Source of the DNA: Odoribacter splanchnicus DSM 20712
GTDB lineage: Bacteria; Bacteroidota; Bacteroidia; Bacteroidales; Marinifilaceae
Assembly: GCF_000190535.1 (NCBI RefSeq)
Contig: NC_015160.1
Coordinates: 1,922,001 to 1,986,000, forward strand
Length of the DNA stretch: 64,000 nucleotides
Reading direction: 5' to 3'
How positions within the stretch are numbered: the stretch's first letter is position 1; each line of letters begins with the position of its first letter. The notes under the pieces are model-generated. The model was given only the letters and a program-made list of their open reading frames with translations. It was not told where the DNA came from and did not search any database. Made by a program: the position numbers and the translations under genes. Positions 9,201 through 18,094 of this stretch are shown here, in pieces.

Positions 9201-10195
9201 ATCGTAATCGGTGGTTCCTGATCCACATTCCATTCGACATCGACATCGATCAGGGAATTCACATTCACTTTCCAGATATTTCCCGGCTGATCCGGGTCGA
9301 TAGTAGCCGTCACCTTGGTAATGGTATTTGGTTTCAGCACATATTTAGGTAAAGTTATAGGTTGTTTAGGACCGTTTACCAGATAAAAAGTAGTCAGAAA
9401 AGTCGAGCTGTCTCCCGCAACGGTCGGCAGCGTCACATACGTCAAAGTAATGCTGTCTTTTACTTGTTGCCGATACTGATTAGAGACAAAAACATAACTC
9501 CCTGTCCTCCCCGGAAAGGTCCCGTTCATATTAAAAGAACTATTTACCATTTCAATATCCATATCGATCCGGTCGACAACACTGGGTATTTTCTCTAAAG
9601 TAAGAGCAAACATAGCGACCTTACGGTAAAGAGACAATACCGGCAGATTCGTTTCGGAAGTAGCTCCCACCTGAACCACATCGGAACTTCCCCAAAACAA
9701 CCGGGAAGCTTCTTCTCCTGACCTTACCACTACCAGTACCTGATTTAAAGTACTTCCTGCGGTCACTCCCTGTAAAGAAACATTCGGCAAGGCATTGCCT
9801 AAGGAATCCTGTACATTCCCTACTCCCACGATTTTATAGTTTGCCAGCGGTACAGAATCAAAAACAAACTCCCGGGGTACAGTAAAACCAGGTTGAGTAC
9901 TCATAGTATTTTCTGTCAATGCTTCCAGTTGGGATTTATCCAACAACATATTCCGGTACAGTACATAATCACCGGTTGTATTTTCCCGAAAAAGAAAAAG
10001 ATTCAACGATTTTACGTAAGTAGTCAAGTTTTCTCCGACCACCGTTCCGACACGTCCCGCCAAAGCCACTGCGATATTTCCGGTCGAATCCTTCGCAGGA
10101 GGGTAGGGTTTGTAACTGTCATCTTCGCGACAGGCCTGCAAAATTATTAAAAGTAGTAATCCCCCGAATAAATATACTCCTCTCATTCTATTCAT
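9197..10195 (-). CDS. FimB/Mfa2-like lipoprotein (first of the cluster)
   Basis: The longest of the four lipoproteins (332 residues) has lipobox LQAC (Cys at residue 22) followed by an acidic stretch. The strand YVKSLNLFLFRENTTGDYVLY closely resembles the FimB/Mfa2 signature strand, NYKIVGVGNVQD gives the second, and FALTLEKIPSVVDRIDMDIE the third, the same IPxxxDRI element as in the neighbours. It is the promoter-proximal gene of the set. The upstream 253 bp show no convincing -7 box. A GNAT acetyltransferase on the same strand lies beyond that gap and is probably a separate unit. Like its neighbours it has no catalytic motif. Confidence 0.72.
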   Translation of the reverse strand: MNRMRGVYLFGGLLLLIILQACREDDSYKPYPPAKDSTGNIAVALAGRVGTVVGENLTTYVKSLNLFLFRENTTGDYVLYRNMLLDKSQLEALTENTMSTQPGFTVPREFVFDSVPLANYKIVGVGNVQDSLGNALPNVSLQGVTAGSTLNQVLVVVRSGEEASRLFWGSSDVVQVGATSETNLPVLSLYRKVAMFALTLEKIPSVVDRIDMDIEMVNSSFNMNGTFPGRTGSYVFVSNQYRQQVKDSITLTYVTLPTVAGDSSTFLTTFYLVNGPKQPITLPKYVLKPNTITKVTATIDPDQPGNIWKVNVNSLIDVDVEWNVDQEPPITI

Positions 10196-10448
10196 TTTTA
10201 ATTTTAAGAGTATACTTCCCTGCTTCCTGAAAAGTTTCGATTTTCCTGTATTTTGTTTTCACAATTTTTATCAGATCGGTAACCGCCGGGAGTTACCTTA
10301 TCGGCTTTTCATTACAGAACAGGGTATACCTTACACCGGTCTTACCGGAGAAACTTTTACTTCGTTTGTTCCTGCTGTTTATATCGGAGAATATGTTGCC
10401 TGTCAGCTGGCTTCTAATCAAGTCAGGGATAAAAAAGGGATATAAAAC
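10196..10448. other. Intergenic region upstream of the lipoprotein cluster
   Basis: The 253-bp gap contains a perfect 6-bp inverted repeat GGTAAC/GTTACC with an 8-nt loop (10278-10297) and a nearby CCGG-TCTTA-CCGG element. On the plus strand one frame stays open through it to a stop at 10441-10443 but has no ATG, so I do not call a gene. The promoter of the cluster should lie here but no good TAnnTTTG box was found. Confidence 0.4.
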
Positions 10449-11054
10449 TTACCCGTGCTCACGCATCTTACAGAAATAATAAAAATCGACCAAATGACCA
10501 TTCTTGACTGCAGCATGATGCAAAACAGCTTCCTGTCGATACCCCGCTTTTTGCGATACATGCATAGAAGCGGGATTCGTACTGAATACAATCGTGTACA
10601 ATTTTTCGTAATGAAAATTTTGAAAAGCATATTCGGTGATATCCTCCAACACTTTACTCATAATGCCATGCCCCCAATATTTTTCCCCGATCCAATATCC
10701 CACCTCGGCAGTCACTCTTTCTACATCTCCTTCGGATCCGAATCCGATACTTCCCACCGCTTTTCCTTCAACCTCGATAGCAAAACGCATCGGTTTGCCC
10801 GGCATGGCTTTTACCATACTGATGTAATCGAATGCATCCTGTTTGGTATAGGGATGCGGAAAATTATCCATTAAGTTATTCCAGATTTTGTTGTTATCGG
10901 CATTTTCTGCCAAGGATTCACAATCGGAGTAACTGAATTCCCGGATGACATACCCCTCTCCCTCGATCCGCACTCCCTGTTTTTTTCCCTGTAAAATAAA
11001 GAACTCATCTGCCCCACTCGTCGATCGGGGCAACTCGGTTTTACCTGTTTTCAT
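10449..11054 (-). CDS. GNAT-family N-acetyltransferase (RimJ/RimL-like)
   Basis: The GNAT domain spans about residues 33-195 counted from the ATG at 11054. The segment AEVGYWIGEKYWGHGIMSKVL is the acetyl-CoA pyrophosphate-binding loop region (GxGxG/A variant), followed by NFHYEKLYTIVFSTNPASMHV and SQKAGYRQEAVL, typical of RimJ/RimL-type enzymes that acetylate N-terminal or small-molecule amines. The open frame could begin at 11138, but the extra 28 residues are basic and lack domain character, so I prefer 11054. The acceptor substrate is unknown. It is transcribed toward the lipoprotein cluster but separated from it by 253 bp. Confidence 0.82.
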   Translation of the reverse strand: MKTGKTELPRSTSGADEFFILQGKKQGVRIEGEGYVIREFSYSDCESLAENADNNKIWNNLMDNFPHPYTKQDAFDYISMVKAMPGKPMRFAIEVEGKAVGSIGFGSEGDVERVTAEVGYWIGEKYWGHGIMSKVLEDITEYAFQNFHYEKLYTIVFSTNPASMHVSQKAGYRQEAVLHHAAVKNGHLVDFYYFCKMREHG

Positions 11055-11276
11055 AATTGTCAGATTCTTTCGAATCTCTCCTTTTTCAGATTTGTTTGTT
11101 TTAATTTTAAACGCCACAAACATACAGAGATATTTCATCGGGTGTAACTATTTTTCCTCAAAAAATATTCATCCGACGAAAGATATTTCTGACATTCCGA
11201 AAACCGGATATTCAAATAATTTTATACATTCGCGGTTTGGATGATCACGAACAGATGAAACATAAAACACTGATAA

Positions 11277-11522
11277 TCAAAGGTGTTTTTCAATCACTTG
11301 ACGAATTTGTGTTGCTTGCATCGCCCCACTCTGCCGCCAAACCATTTTACCTGCTTTGAATAACATCAATGTCGGTACCGCCTGTACCTGATAGGAATTT
11401 ACCAACTGCTTTTTCAGGTCTTCCAATACGGGATGCATCATTTTACAAGGTCCGCACCAGGTAGCGAAAAAATCTACGAACACAAGAGTATTTCCCTGAA
11501 TGATGTCTTCGAATTTTGCCAT
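11277..11522 (-). CDS. Thioredoxin with an internal deletion
   Basis: The 81-residue frame begins and ends like a normal thioredoxin. It has the active site ATWCGPCKMM (Cys23, Cys26), the cis-Pro segment QAVPTLMLFKAGK, and a C-terminal helix. Normal thioredoxins have about 20 residues between the helix LEDLKK and the YQVxxVPT segment, including a central beta strand with a conserved Asp. Here only about four residues (LVNS) join them. The frame is preserved, so this is an in-frame loss of roughly 48 bp and not a frameshift. The fold may be unstable, or the gene may be decaying. It sits 56 bp from the LysM gene on the same strand. Confidence 0.8.
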   Translation of the reverse strand: MAKFEDIIQGNTLVFVDFFATWCGPCKMMHPVLEDLKKQLVNSYQVQAVPTLMLFKAGKMVWRQSGAMQATQIRQVIEKHL

Positions 11523-11578
11523 AACTTTATGCTTTAGGTCTGCTTATTTATATCGCAGATCATGCTGACAAGTTACGC

Positions 11579-13375
11579 TTATAGGGACTCTATTTTCAAT
11601 CGGTAGTCGGATCCAAAATTGACGATATAAAAACCCTGATTTTCTTTACCGGCTTGACCTTCCATCTTTTGAAAATAAAAACGCGAAAAATCACCGTTAC
11701 GCGGATAAAATTCAAGTGCATCCAGTGTCCGGTCCCGGTATTTTGCCGCCAATTCAATAAAATAAAGACTCATATCGAAAGCCTTATAGGCCAGATTATT
11801 CGGTTCGGTATAAAAATATTTCCGGTATTTTAAGGCAAACCGTTTGGCAGGCTCCGTGGTATTGTCCACATAACTATAGGTAAAGATCTTCGTATTCAGT
11901 TTGAAATAAGTCTCATGATCTACCGAAGTAAAGGCCTGCCATTCCGGGAAGCCGACGACGGTAATCCGATAACCATCCGTTAAAGCCGATAATACCGGTA
12001 ATATCTTACTGACTTCAGCTTCTTTCGTAGTAGGCAGAATGATTATATTTTCCCGGTCGGGCAACAATTGCAAACGCAATCCATCCAACGGAACTGCCGA
12101 AGTATTCCAATCATAAAAATTCATACTGCCGATCCGATGCATATACTCCTTAAACAAGCGAATATCTTCCAGGTCCGAATGACTGACCTCGTTCCCTGTC
12201 AGATTCAGACAAACCAGATTCGCTTCTTCCGCTTCTTCGCGCAACCAATCACTCATCGCAACAGTCAGTGCTTTCATAGAAGGGTTGACCTGGATAAAAT
12301 CAGGATACACGCCAAATTCTTCACTTCGGGAAGATAAGGGATAAATGACCGGGATATTTTTATTCGTTAAATCATCCATTAAGGCCTTATACACCGAGCC
12401 ATATACCGGACCGATGATCAGGTCGGGATGAAACCGGTCGATTTCATCGACCATAGTATACATTTTCTCTGCACTCCGTTCGGTATCGAAAACCTTCAGG
12501 TTAACTTTGTATCCTTGATTTTTCAAGCTGTCCACCGCCAGCAATACCCCTTCATAAAAAGAAATAAATTGCTCGGAGCGGGCAGAAATCTGTACCGGCA
12601 TTTTTTCCACCAGCGTATCGACAAATACAGGATAATCTTTTGCAGAAAAAGGGAGCAGTAAAGCCACCTTCACAAAAGGATCGACAGGCATCACTACTTC
12701 GGAGATATAATCCGGAATCTCCATTTTATCGGTAGCCCCGATAACAGTCGTAGTCTCTTTTTCCGGTTCTTGTTCCGTTTTTTCGTTTTTTTGCATCAGG
12801 GCATTTTGCAGGATATCGGTCACGGACGCTTCTTCCACTTTTTTCACGCTCTCGTTTCGAACCGGACGCTCAGGGCGAATCTCCTGCTTTTTTCCCACCG
12901 AAGCTTCGATTTCTTCTTCACCCAATACAGAAAGATCGATTTCAGCCAAAGGCAACTTCACCACAGCTCCTACCGCCAGGGGTTGATTCTGGGCATATCC
13001 TTCATTGAATTTCAATAAACGTTTCGGTTTTATCTTATAAAGCCGGGCGATGGAATAGAAAGTCTCTCCTTTAACCACTTTGTGATAATAAAATTTGTCG
13101 TCCTGTTGCACAAAAGGATCGGTATAAGGCACTTTCAATACCTCGTATAAACTCAACGCATTATCTTTCTTATCATTTAAACTCTTTACCTCGTCGATGT
13201 TCGCTCCGTATGCCTTACATATCGAATACAAAGTCTGACCGGGTTGCACGGTATGCAAATAATAACTCTTTCCCCGAATCACAACGATATCGTTGGACTT
13301 TGTTACCGCAGTCCCTTGCCCGATTACCTGACCGCAAGACCATAAAAGCAAAAACAGAAATAATAATTTTAGCAT
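11579..13375 (-). CDS. LysM-domain protein fused to a periplasmic-binding-protein-like domain
   Basis: The 598-residue secreted protein has a signal peptide (residues 1-19), then two LysM peptidoglycan-binding modules: about 37-83 (HTVQPGQTLYSICKAYG) and about 94-142 (HKVVKGETFYSIARLYK). An acidic linker follows. Residues about 234-598 resemble the type I periplasmic binding proteins of branched-chain amino-acid transporters (VALLLPFSAKDYPVF; DLIIGPVYG; IPVIYPLSSRSEEF). No transporter genes adjoin it, so the C-terminal domain is more likely a sensor or scaffold bound to the wall than a transport component. It is divergent from the PASTA gene and has a -7 box at 13398-13405. Confidence 0.85.
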   Translation of the reverse strand: MLKLLFLFLLLWSCGQVIGQGTAVTKSNDIVVIRGKSYYLHTVQPGQTLYSICKAYGANIDEVKSLNDKKDNALSLYEVLKVPYTDPFVQQDDKFYYHKVVKGETFYSIARLYKIKPKRLLKFNEGYAQNQPLAVGAVVKLPLAEIDLSVLGEEEIEASVGKKQEIRPERPVRNESVKKVEEASVTDILQNALMQKNEKTEQEPEKETTTVIGATDKMEIPDYISEVVMPVDPFVKVALLLPFSAKDYPVFVDTLVEKMPVQISARSEQFISFYEGVLLAVDSLKNQGYKVNLKVFDTERSAEKMYTMVDEIDRFHPDLIIGPVYGSVYKALMDDLTNKNIPVIYPLSSRSEEFGVYPDFIQVNPSMKALTVAMSDWLREEAEEANLVCLNLTGNEVSHSDLEDIRLFKEYMHRIGSMNFYDWNTSAVPLDGLRLQLLPDRENIIILPTTKEAEVSKILPVLSALTDGYRITVVGFPEWQAFTSVDHETYFKLNTKIFTYSYVDNTTEPAKRFALKYRKYFYTEPNNLAYKAFDMSLYFIELAAKYRDRTLDALEFYPRNGDFSRFYFQKMEGQAGKENQGFYIVNFGSDYRLKIESL

Positions 13376-13397
13376 AGCTATTCCTATTAATAAGCAG

Positions 13398-13405
13398 CAA
13401 ATTTA
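13398..13405 (-). promoter_or_regulatory. Putative -7 box of the LysM gene
   Basis: On the minus strand the octamer reads TAAATTTG, a full TAnnTTTG match, 22 bp before the ATG at 13375. It is paired with a divergent box at 13438-13445. Confidence 0.5.
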
Positions 13406-13437
13406 GAAAAAATAGTAGATAATTTAAAAATCTGCGC

Positions 13438-13445
13438 TATTTTTG
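13438..13445 (+). promoter_or_regulatory. Putative -7 box of the PASTA-rluD operon
   Basis: TATTTTTG is a full TAnnTTTG match in the short divergent gap, 54 bp before the ATG at 13500. No well-spaced -33 element was seen. Confidence 0.5.
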
Positions 13446-13499
13446 CAAGTTGATGAACCCAGGCTTTCACAACAAAGGCCATAAACCAAATTGTAACCG

Positions 13500-14303
13500 A
13501 TGAAAAAATTTCCGGCAAGACTCACCTTTTACCTGCTGAATCTGTTAGCAGCCATTCTTCTCGTTTGTGTGATAGGTTATTTTGTTCTATCCCATCTGGA
13601 GAGTTATACCCAACACGGACAATTTATTCCGGTTCCTGCCTTTAACGATTTGACAGTGGAGGAAGCACACGCGGTAGCCCGGCATGCTCATTTAACTGTT
13701 GTGGTGACCGACTCCCTGTATGACGATGCGGCCAAACCGGGAGTCGTGCTCGAACAATCACCGGTAGCCGGAGCACACGTTAAAGAAAACCGTCTGATCC
13801 ATCTGATCATCAATGCCCATAACCCTGAAAAAGTGGTTTTCCCGAACCTGCAGAATGCTGCTTACCGGCAGACACTGCAAACCCTGACCAGCCGGGGATT
13901 CAAAATCGGTCATATCGAATATGCCCCGTCTGAATTTCATAATCTGGTATTGGATCTTAAACATGACGGAGAAAATATCGTTCCAGGGAGCTTATTGACC
14001 AAAGGAGCCGTTATCGATATCGTGTTAGGAAGTGGAAATGGAAGGAATACAGTCGTTCTCCCGCAACTGACCGGGAAAAATCTGCAGGAAGCCCTGGATA
14101 TCCTTCGTAAATCTTACCTGAATCTCGGCGAAGTACTCCCGGATGCCAGTATAAAGAGTAAAAACGATGCCTACTCGGCTGTCATCTACGAACAGGATCC
14201 TTTGGGCGAGACGACAGTCGAAGGAGGTACTTATGTCAACCTGCATATCACCCTGGAAAAAGATAAAATTGCAGCACTCGACTCCTTGATGGTTACCGAA
14301 TAA
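13500..14303 (+). CDS. Membrane-anchored PASTA-domain protein
   Basis: The 267-residue protein has one N-terminal membrane segment (about residues 9-30) and then three PASTA-like repeats in the periplasm, recognisable from VPAFNDLTVEEAHAVARHAHL, VFPNLQNAAYRQTLQTLTSRG and VLPQLTGKNLQEALDILRKSY, each followed by the EQSP/EQDP-type turn. PASTA domains bind peptidoglycan fragments or cell-wall enzymes. There is no kinase or transpeptidase domain attached. In Bacteroidales a PASTA protein followed by a RluA-family pseudouridine synthase is a common pair, as here (24 bp apart). Confidence 0.88.
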   Translation: MKKFPARLTFYLLNLLAAILLVCVIGYFVLSHLESYTQHGQFIPVPAFNDLTVEEAHAVARHAHLTVVVTDSLYDDAAKPGVVLEQSPVAGAHVKENRLIHLIINAHNPEKVVFPNLQNAAYRQTLQTLTSRGFKIGHIEYAPSEFHNLVLDLKHDGENIVPGSLLTKGAVIDIVLGSGNGRNTVVLPQLTGKNLQEALDILRKSYLNLGEVLPDASIKSKNDAYSAVIYEQDPLGETTVEGGTYVNLHITLEKDKIAALDSLMVTE

Positions 14304-14327
14304 AAACGTGAACTAAAACAGCATCCT

Positions 14328-15389
14328 ATGCCCGAATTTGAAGAAGAGGAAGAATTATTGGAAGAAGAAGAGGAAGGACAAGCATCCGAAATGTACGAAC
14401 ACCACCGGATCGAAGCGGATAATGGCCAGAATCTGCTCCGGGTGGATAAATTTCTGATGTCACGTCTGCCGAATGCTTCCCGCACAAAAATTCAGGAAGC
14501 TGCCGATGCCGGAAATATTCTGGTAAACGGGAAGGCTGTCAAATCGAGTTATAAGGTAAAACCCAAAGATATCGTATCGGTCGTCATGGCCTATCCCCGT
14601 CGGGAAATCGAGATCATACCGGAAAATATCCCCCTGAACATCGTTTACGAAGACGACGACCTGATGGTAGTCAATAAACCCGCCGGGATGGTAGTACATC
14701 CCTCCTACGGGCATTATACGGGCACTTTGGTGAACGCTCTGGCCTGGCACCTGAAAGGTAATCCGCTTTTTAAAGACAATAACGATCCGCGTCCCGGATT
14801 AGTCCACCGGATCGATAAGGACACGTCGGGATTATTGGTCATCGCCAAAACCGAAAAGGCCAAAACCCATCTGGGATTACAATTTTTCAACAAGACTTCC
14901 GACCGGAAGTATGTAGCCGTTTGTTGGGGTAACCTGGAAGACGAAACCGGAACGATCACCGGACATATCGGGCGCAACCTGACCAACCGCAAAGTCATGG
15001 CCTGTTTTCCGGACGGCAGTCATGGCAAACACGCCGTAACGCATTACCGGGTATTGGAACGCCTGGGCTATGTGAACGTAGTTGAATGTATTTTGGAAAC
15101 CGGCCGAACCCATCAGATCCGTGCTCATTTCAAATATATCAAACACCCGCTTTTCAACGATAAAGAATACGGGGGAAATGAAATTCTGAAAGGTACCACC
15201 TTTGCCAGGTACAAACAGTTTGTCAACAACTGCTTCGAAATTTGTCCCCGACAGGCACTGCATGCGAAAACCCTGGGATTCGAACATCCCACCACAGGTG
15301 AACGCCTGTCGTTCGACTCGGAAATCCCGGACGATATGCAGCAACTGATACAAAAATGGCGGGCTTATATCCTATCCCGGGAAGAATAA
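14328..15389 (+). CDS. rluD: 23S rRNA pseudouridine synthase, RluD/RluA family
   Basis: The 353-residue enzyme isomerises specific uridines of 23S rRNA to pseudouridine. It has an unusual very acidic N-terminus (residues 3-19 are mostly Glu), then an S4 RNA-binding domain (about 38-85, LRVDKFLMSRLPNASRTKIQ), then the catalytic domain with HRIDKDTSGLLV, in which the Asp is the nucleophile. DDDLMVVNKPAGMVVHP and GRTHQIRAH are conserved family motifs. The symbol follows the closest well-known family member; the exact modified positions are inferred. The downstream D-Ala-D-Ala ligase gene that I recall in some relatives is absent. The 256-bp gap after it (15390-15645) contains nothing I can name. 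Confidence 0.9.
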   Translation: MPEFEEEEELLEEEEEGQASEMYEHHRIEADNGQNLLRVDKFLMSRLPNASRTKIQEAADAGNILVNGKAVKSSYKVKPKDIVSVVMAYPRREIEIIPENIPLNIVYEDDDLMVVNKPAGMVVHPSYGHYTGTLVNALAWHLKGNPLFKDNNDPRPGLVHRIDKDTSGLLVIAKTEKAKTHLGLQFFNKTSDRKYVAVCWGNLEDETGTITGHIGRNLTNRKVMACFPDGSHGKHAVTHYRVLERLGYVNVVECILETGRTHQIRAHFKYIKHPLFNDKEYGGNEILKGTTFARYKQFVNNCFEICPRQALHAKTLGFEHPTTGERLSFDSEIPDDMQQLIQKWRAYILSREE

Positions 15390-15645
15390 CAGGGATTCCG
15401 GGACGGTTCTTCCATCCCACTTTTTCTCAAACAAATCGTTCGGGCAACCAATCACCAGGCATTTCCCGTCAGGCCATACTCCCGCCCTCTTTCTCTACAT
15501 AATGTAACAATATGACAACCATTTCACCGCATCAGCCGACACTAGCAAAAATAAACCCTACCTCACAATAAGTCTTTCCGGAATTTAAGTTCCACAAAAG
15601 TGAGATTTAAACGTTCAGGCAACCTCTTCGGCAAAAATTTTTCTG

Positions 15646-16809
15646 TCAAGACATCCGGTTTTTATAATCTTCGTAACCGAATTTACGGACCAGACGAAAA
15701 CCGGTCTCAGGATTCCAAATTCCGATGGAAGGATGGGTGACCCCGTTGAACATGGTCGTTTTGACCATCGTATAATGGATCATATCGCGAAAAACGATAC
15801 GATCTCCGACCCGGGGCTCACGTCCCCCGTCAAAAGCCCAATCTCCGTAATAATCACCGGCCAGACAACTGTTTCCTCCCATCCGCCAACGCTTTTCCCC
15901 TTCGGCAGGTTCGTGAGTACCTAAAATAGCCGGCTTATAGGGCATTTCGAGACAATCGGGCATGTGACAGGCAAAAGAAACATTCAACATCAAAGTGTCG
16001 ACACCTCCGTTACTGACTTTATCTTCGACAGTGGCCACCAGACAACCGGTATCCCAGGTAAATGCACTACCCGGCTCGAGAATGATCCGTAAATGCGGAT
16101 AACGCGAACGAAAATCACACAAGATATGAATCAGTTCCTCCTCATCGTAATCTTTATGAGTCATCAAATGTCCTCCCCCCATATTCAACCATTTGATTTG
16201 CGGGAAAAACCGGCCGAATCGTTCTTCGACAGCAGCCAGCGTACCTCTCAAATCATCCGGACGGGATTCACACAACGAATGAAAATGTAAACCATCGATT
16301 CCTTCCGGTAAATGAGTCAGGTCGGCAGCCAATATGCCCAGACGGGAAGTGGGACTGGCCGGATTGTATAAATCGGTTTCAACAGTAGAAAATTCCGGGT
16401 TTACCCGCAGCCCACAAGAGACACCTGCCCGATGGGCCCGCCGTCCGAAACGCTCGTATTGTCCCAACGAATTAAAAGTGATGTGGTTGCTGCAATTCAA
16501 TATCTCGCCGATCTCTCCTTCGGTATACACCGGAGCATAAGTATGAGCCGGAGCGCCATATTCTTCAAAAACAAGACGAGCCTCCGCCAGCGAACTGGCA
16601 GTGGCTCCATCCGAATGTCTGCTGAGTTCCGGAAAAATACTCCACATAGCGTTGGCCTTCAAAGCTACGATAATCTCTGCTCCGGTAGCCTTCCTCACCT
16701 TGTCGATCACCCTCAGGTTGTCTGCCAGCAAGGTTTCATGCAATACATAGCAAGGAGAGGGGACAGTGGATAAATCCCAGTTGCTCAGAATCGTATCCTT
16801 ATCGATCAT
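15646..16809 (-). CDS. nspC: Carboxynorspermidine/carboxyspermidine decarboxylase
   Basis: This 387-residue PLP enzyme of the alanine racemase-fold decarboxylase group removes CO2 from carboxyspermidine (or carboxynorspermidine) to give spermidine (or norspermidine). Visible motifs are VALKANAM with the PLP lysine, HFHSLCES, WLNMGGGHL and ILEPGSAF, all conserved in NspC. Its length is normal. Its start codon overlaps the stop of the carboxynorspermidine synthase gene by 4 bp (ATGA), so the two-step pathway is translationally coupled. In gut Bacteroidales this route replaces S-adenosylmethionine-based spermidine synthesis. Confidence 0.96.
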   Translation of the reverse strand: MIDKDTILSNWDLSTVPSPCYVLHETLLADNLRVIDKVRKATGAEIIVALKANAMWSIFPELSRHSDGATASSLAEARLVFEEYGAPAHTYAPVYTEGEIGEILNCSNHITFNSLGQYERFGRRAHRAGVSCGLRVNPEFSTVETDLYNPASPTSRLGILAADLTHLPEGIDGLHFHSLCESRPDDLRGTLAAVEERFGRFFPQIKWLNMGGGHLMTHKDYDEEELIHILCDFRSRYPHLRIILEPGSAFTWDTGCLVATVEDKVSNGGVDTLMLNVSFACHMPDCLEMPYKPAILGTHEPAEGEKRWRMGGNSCLAGDYYGDWAFDGGREPRVGDRIVFRDMIHYTMVKTTMFNGVTHPSIGIWNPETGFRLVRKFGYEDYKNRMS

Positions 16810-17996
16810 ACTTCCAGGTCGATATCGAATTTTTCAACCCAAGGCAATCCTTGTTCTCCTAATTCTGCCAGGAATGGATCCGGATCGAATTGTTCCACAT
16901 TATACACTCCTGCGCCTTTCCAAAGTCCTTTTGCAAACATCGCGGCTCCCAGGGCAGCCGGAACACCGGTGGTGTAGCTGACAGCCTGTGTACCGGTTTC
17001 TTTGAAAGCAGCTTCGTGGTCACAATTGTTATAAATATAATAAGTATGTTCTTTGCCGTCTTTGAGCCCTTTAATGCGGCAACCGATCGAAGTCTCGCCA
17101 TGATAGTTGTGGCCTAAGGATTTCGGATCGGGCAATACGGCTTTCAGGAATTGCAAAGGTACGATCTTCACTCCGTTAAATTCCACCTCGTCGATACGAG
17201 CCATACCGATATTCTGAATCACCCGCAAATGGGTCAGGTATTCCTGTCCGAAGGTCATCCAGAAACGAGCCCGTTTGATGGTCGGAAAATTCTTGACCAG
17301 AGATTCCAGTTCCTCATGGTACAACAGATAAGACTCTCTTTCCCCGATATTCGGATAAGTCAAGGTCTTATGAATTTCGAGCGGTCCTGTCTTGACCCAT
17401 TGTCCGTTTTCATAAAAACGTCCGTTTTGGGTGATCTCCCGAATATTGATTTCCGGATTGAAGTTGGTAGCAAAAGCCATTCCGTGATTTCCGGCATTAC
17501 AATCTACGATATCCAGATATTGAATTTCATCGAAGTGATGTTTGGCAGCATAAGCGGTAAAGATCGCCGATACGCCCGGATCGAATCCACATCCCAGAAT
17601 AGCGGTCAATCCTTTTTCTTTAAAGCGTTCATGGTATGCCCATTGCCAGCTATATTCGAAATGTGCTTCATCTTTAGGCTCGTAATTAGCCGTATCCAAA
17701 TAGTTCACTCCGGCTTCCAGACAAGCTTCCATAATCGTCAGGTCCTGATAAGGAAGAGCAACATTAATCACAATATCCGGCTTGAATGAACGCATAAGTC
17801 CGGTCAATTCCTCAACATGATCTGCATCCACCTGAGCGGTCTGAATACGATTACCCCCTACGGCTGCAGCAATCTCGTCGCATTTCGATTTGGTGCGGCT
17901 GGCCAGCATAATATCGGTAAAAACCTTATTCTTTGCAACTTTATGCGCAACAACGGTACCAACGCCTCCGGCACCGATAATTAAAACTCGACACAT
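16806..17996 (-). CDS. Carboxynorspermidine synthase (saccharopine dehydrogenase family)
   Basis: The 396-residue enzyme condenses aspartate semialdehyde with a diamine (putrescine or diaminopropane) and reduces the imine with NADPH to give carboxyspermidine or carboxynorspermidine. The Rossmann motif VLIIGAGGVGTVVAHKVA is at the N-terminus, and ILGCGFDPGVSAIFTAYA is typical of this branch of the saccharopine dehydrogenase family. An in-frame TTG at 18002 precedes the ATG at 17996; I prefer the ATG. It is the first gene of a two-gene operon with nspC. A -7 box lies upstream at 18029-18036. Confidence 0.95.
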   Translation of the reverse strand: MCRVLIIGAGGVGTVVAHKVAKNKVFTDIMLASRTKSKCDEIAAAVGGNRIQTAQVDADHVEELTGLMRSFKPDIVINVALPYQDLTIMEACLEAGVNYLDTANYEPKDEAHFEYSWQWAYHERFKEKGLTAILGCGFDPGVSAIFTAYAAKHHFDEIQYLDIVDCNAGNHGMAFATNFNPEINIREITQNGRFYENGQWVKTGPLEIHKTLTYPNIGERESYLLYHEELESLVKNFPTIKRARFWMTFGQEYLTHLRVIQNIGMARIDEVEFNGVKIVPLQFLKAVLPDPKSLGHNYHGETSIGCRIKGLKDGKEHTYYIYNNCDHEAAFKETGTQAVSYTTGVPAALGAAMFAKGLWKGAGVYNVEQFDPDPFLAELGEQGLPWVEKFDIDLEV

Positions 17997-18028
17997 GGAC
18001 AATTTTTTTTAAGTTATTACTAGTTGAG

Positions 18029-18036
18029 CAAAGATA
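18029..18036 (-). promoter_or_regulatory. Putative -7 box of the spermidine operon
   Basis: The minus strand reads TATCTTTG, a full TAnnTTTG match, 32 bp before the ATG at 17996. Confidence 0.55.
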
Positions 18037-18094
18037 CAATATTTTTTGATCCGAAAAACATTTTTCATTTCAAGTCATTCAAATAAAACAGGCA

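Noticed and set aside
10197..10443. Stop-free plus-strand frame upstream of the lipoprotein cluster, with some protein-like sequence near its end
   Set aside because: There is no ATG, GTG or TTG at a sensible place, part of it runs opposite a real gene, and I recognise no family.
13500..14303. PASTA protein as a serine/threonine kinase or penicillin-binding protein
   Set aside because: The protein has only a short N-terminus before the membrane segment, and no kinase or transpeptidase domain.
15390..15645. Possible small gene or RNA between rluD and nspC
   Set aside because: No open frame with a start, no stable hairpin with a T-run, and no recognisable element was found.
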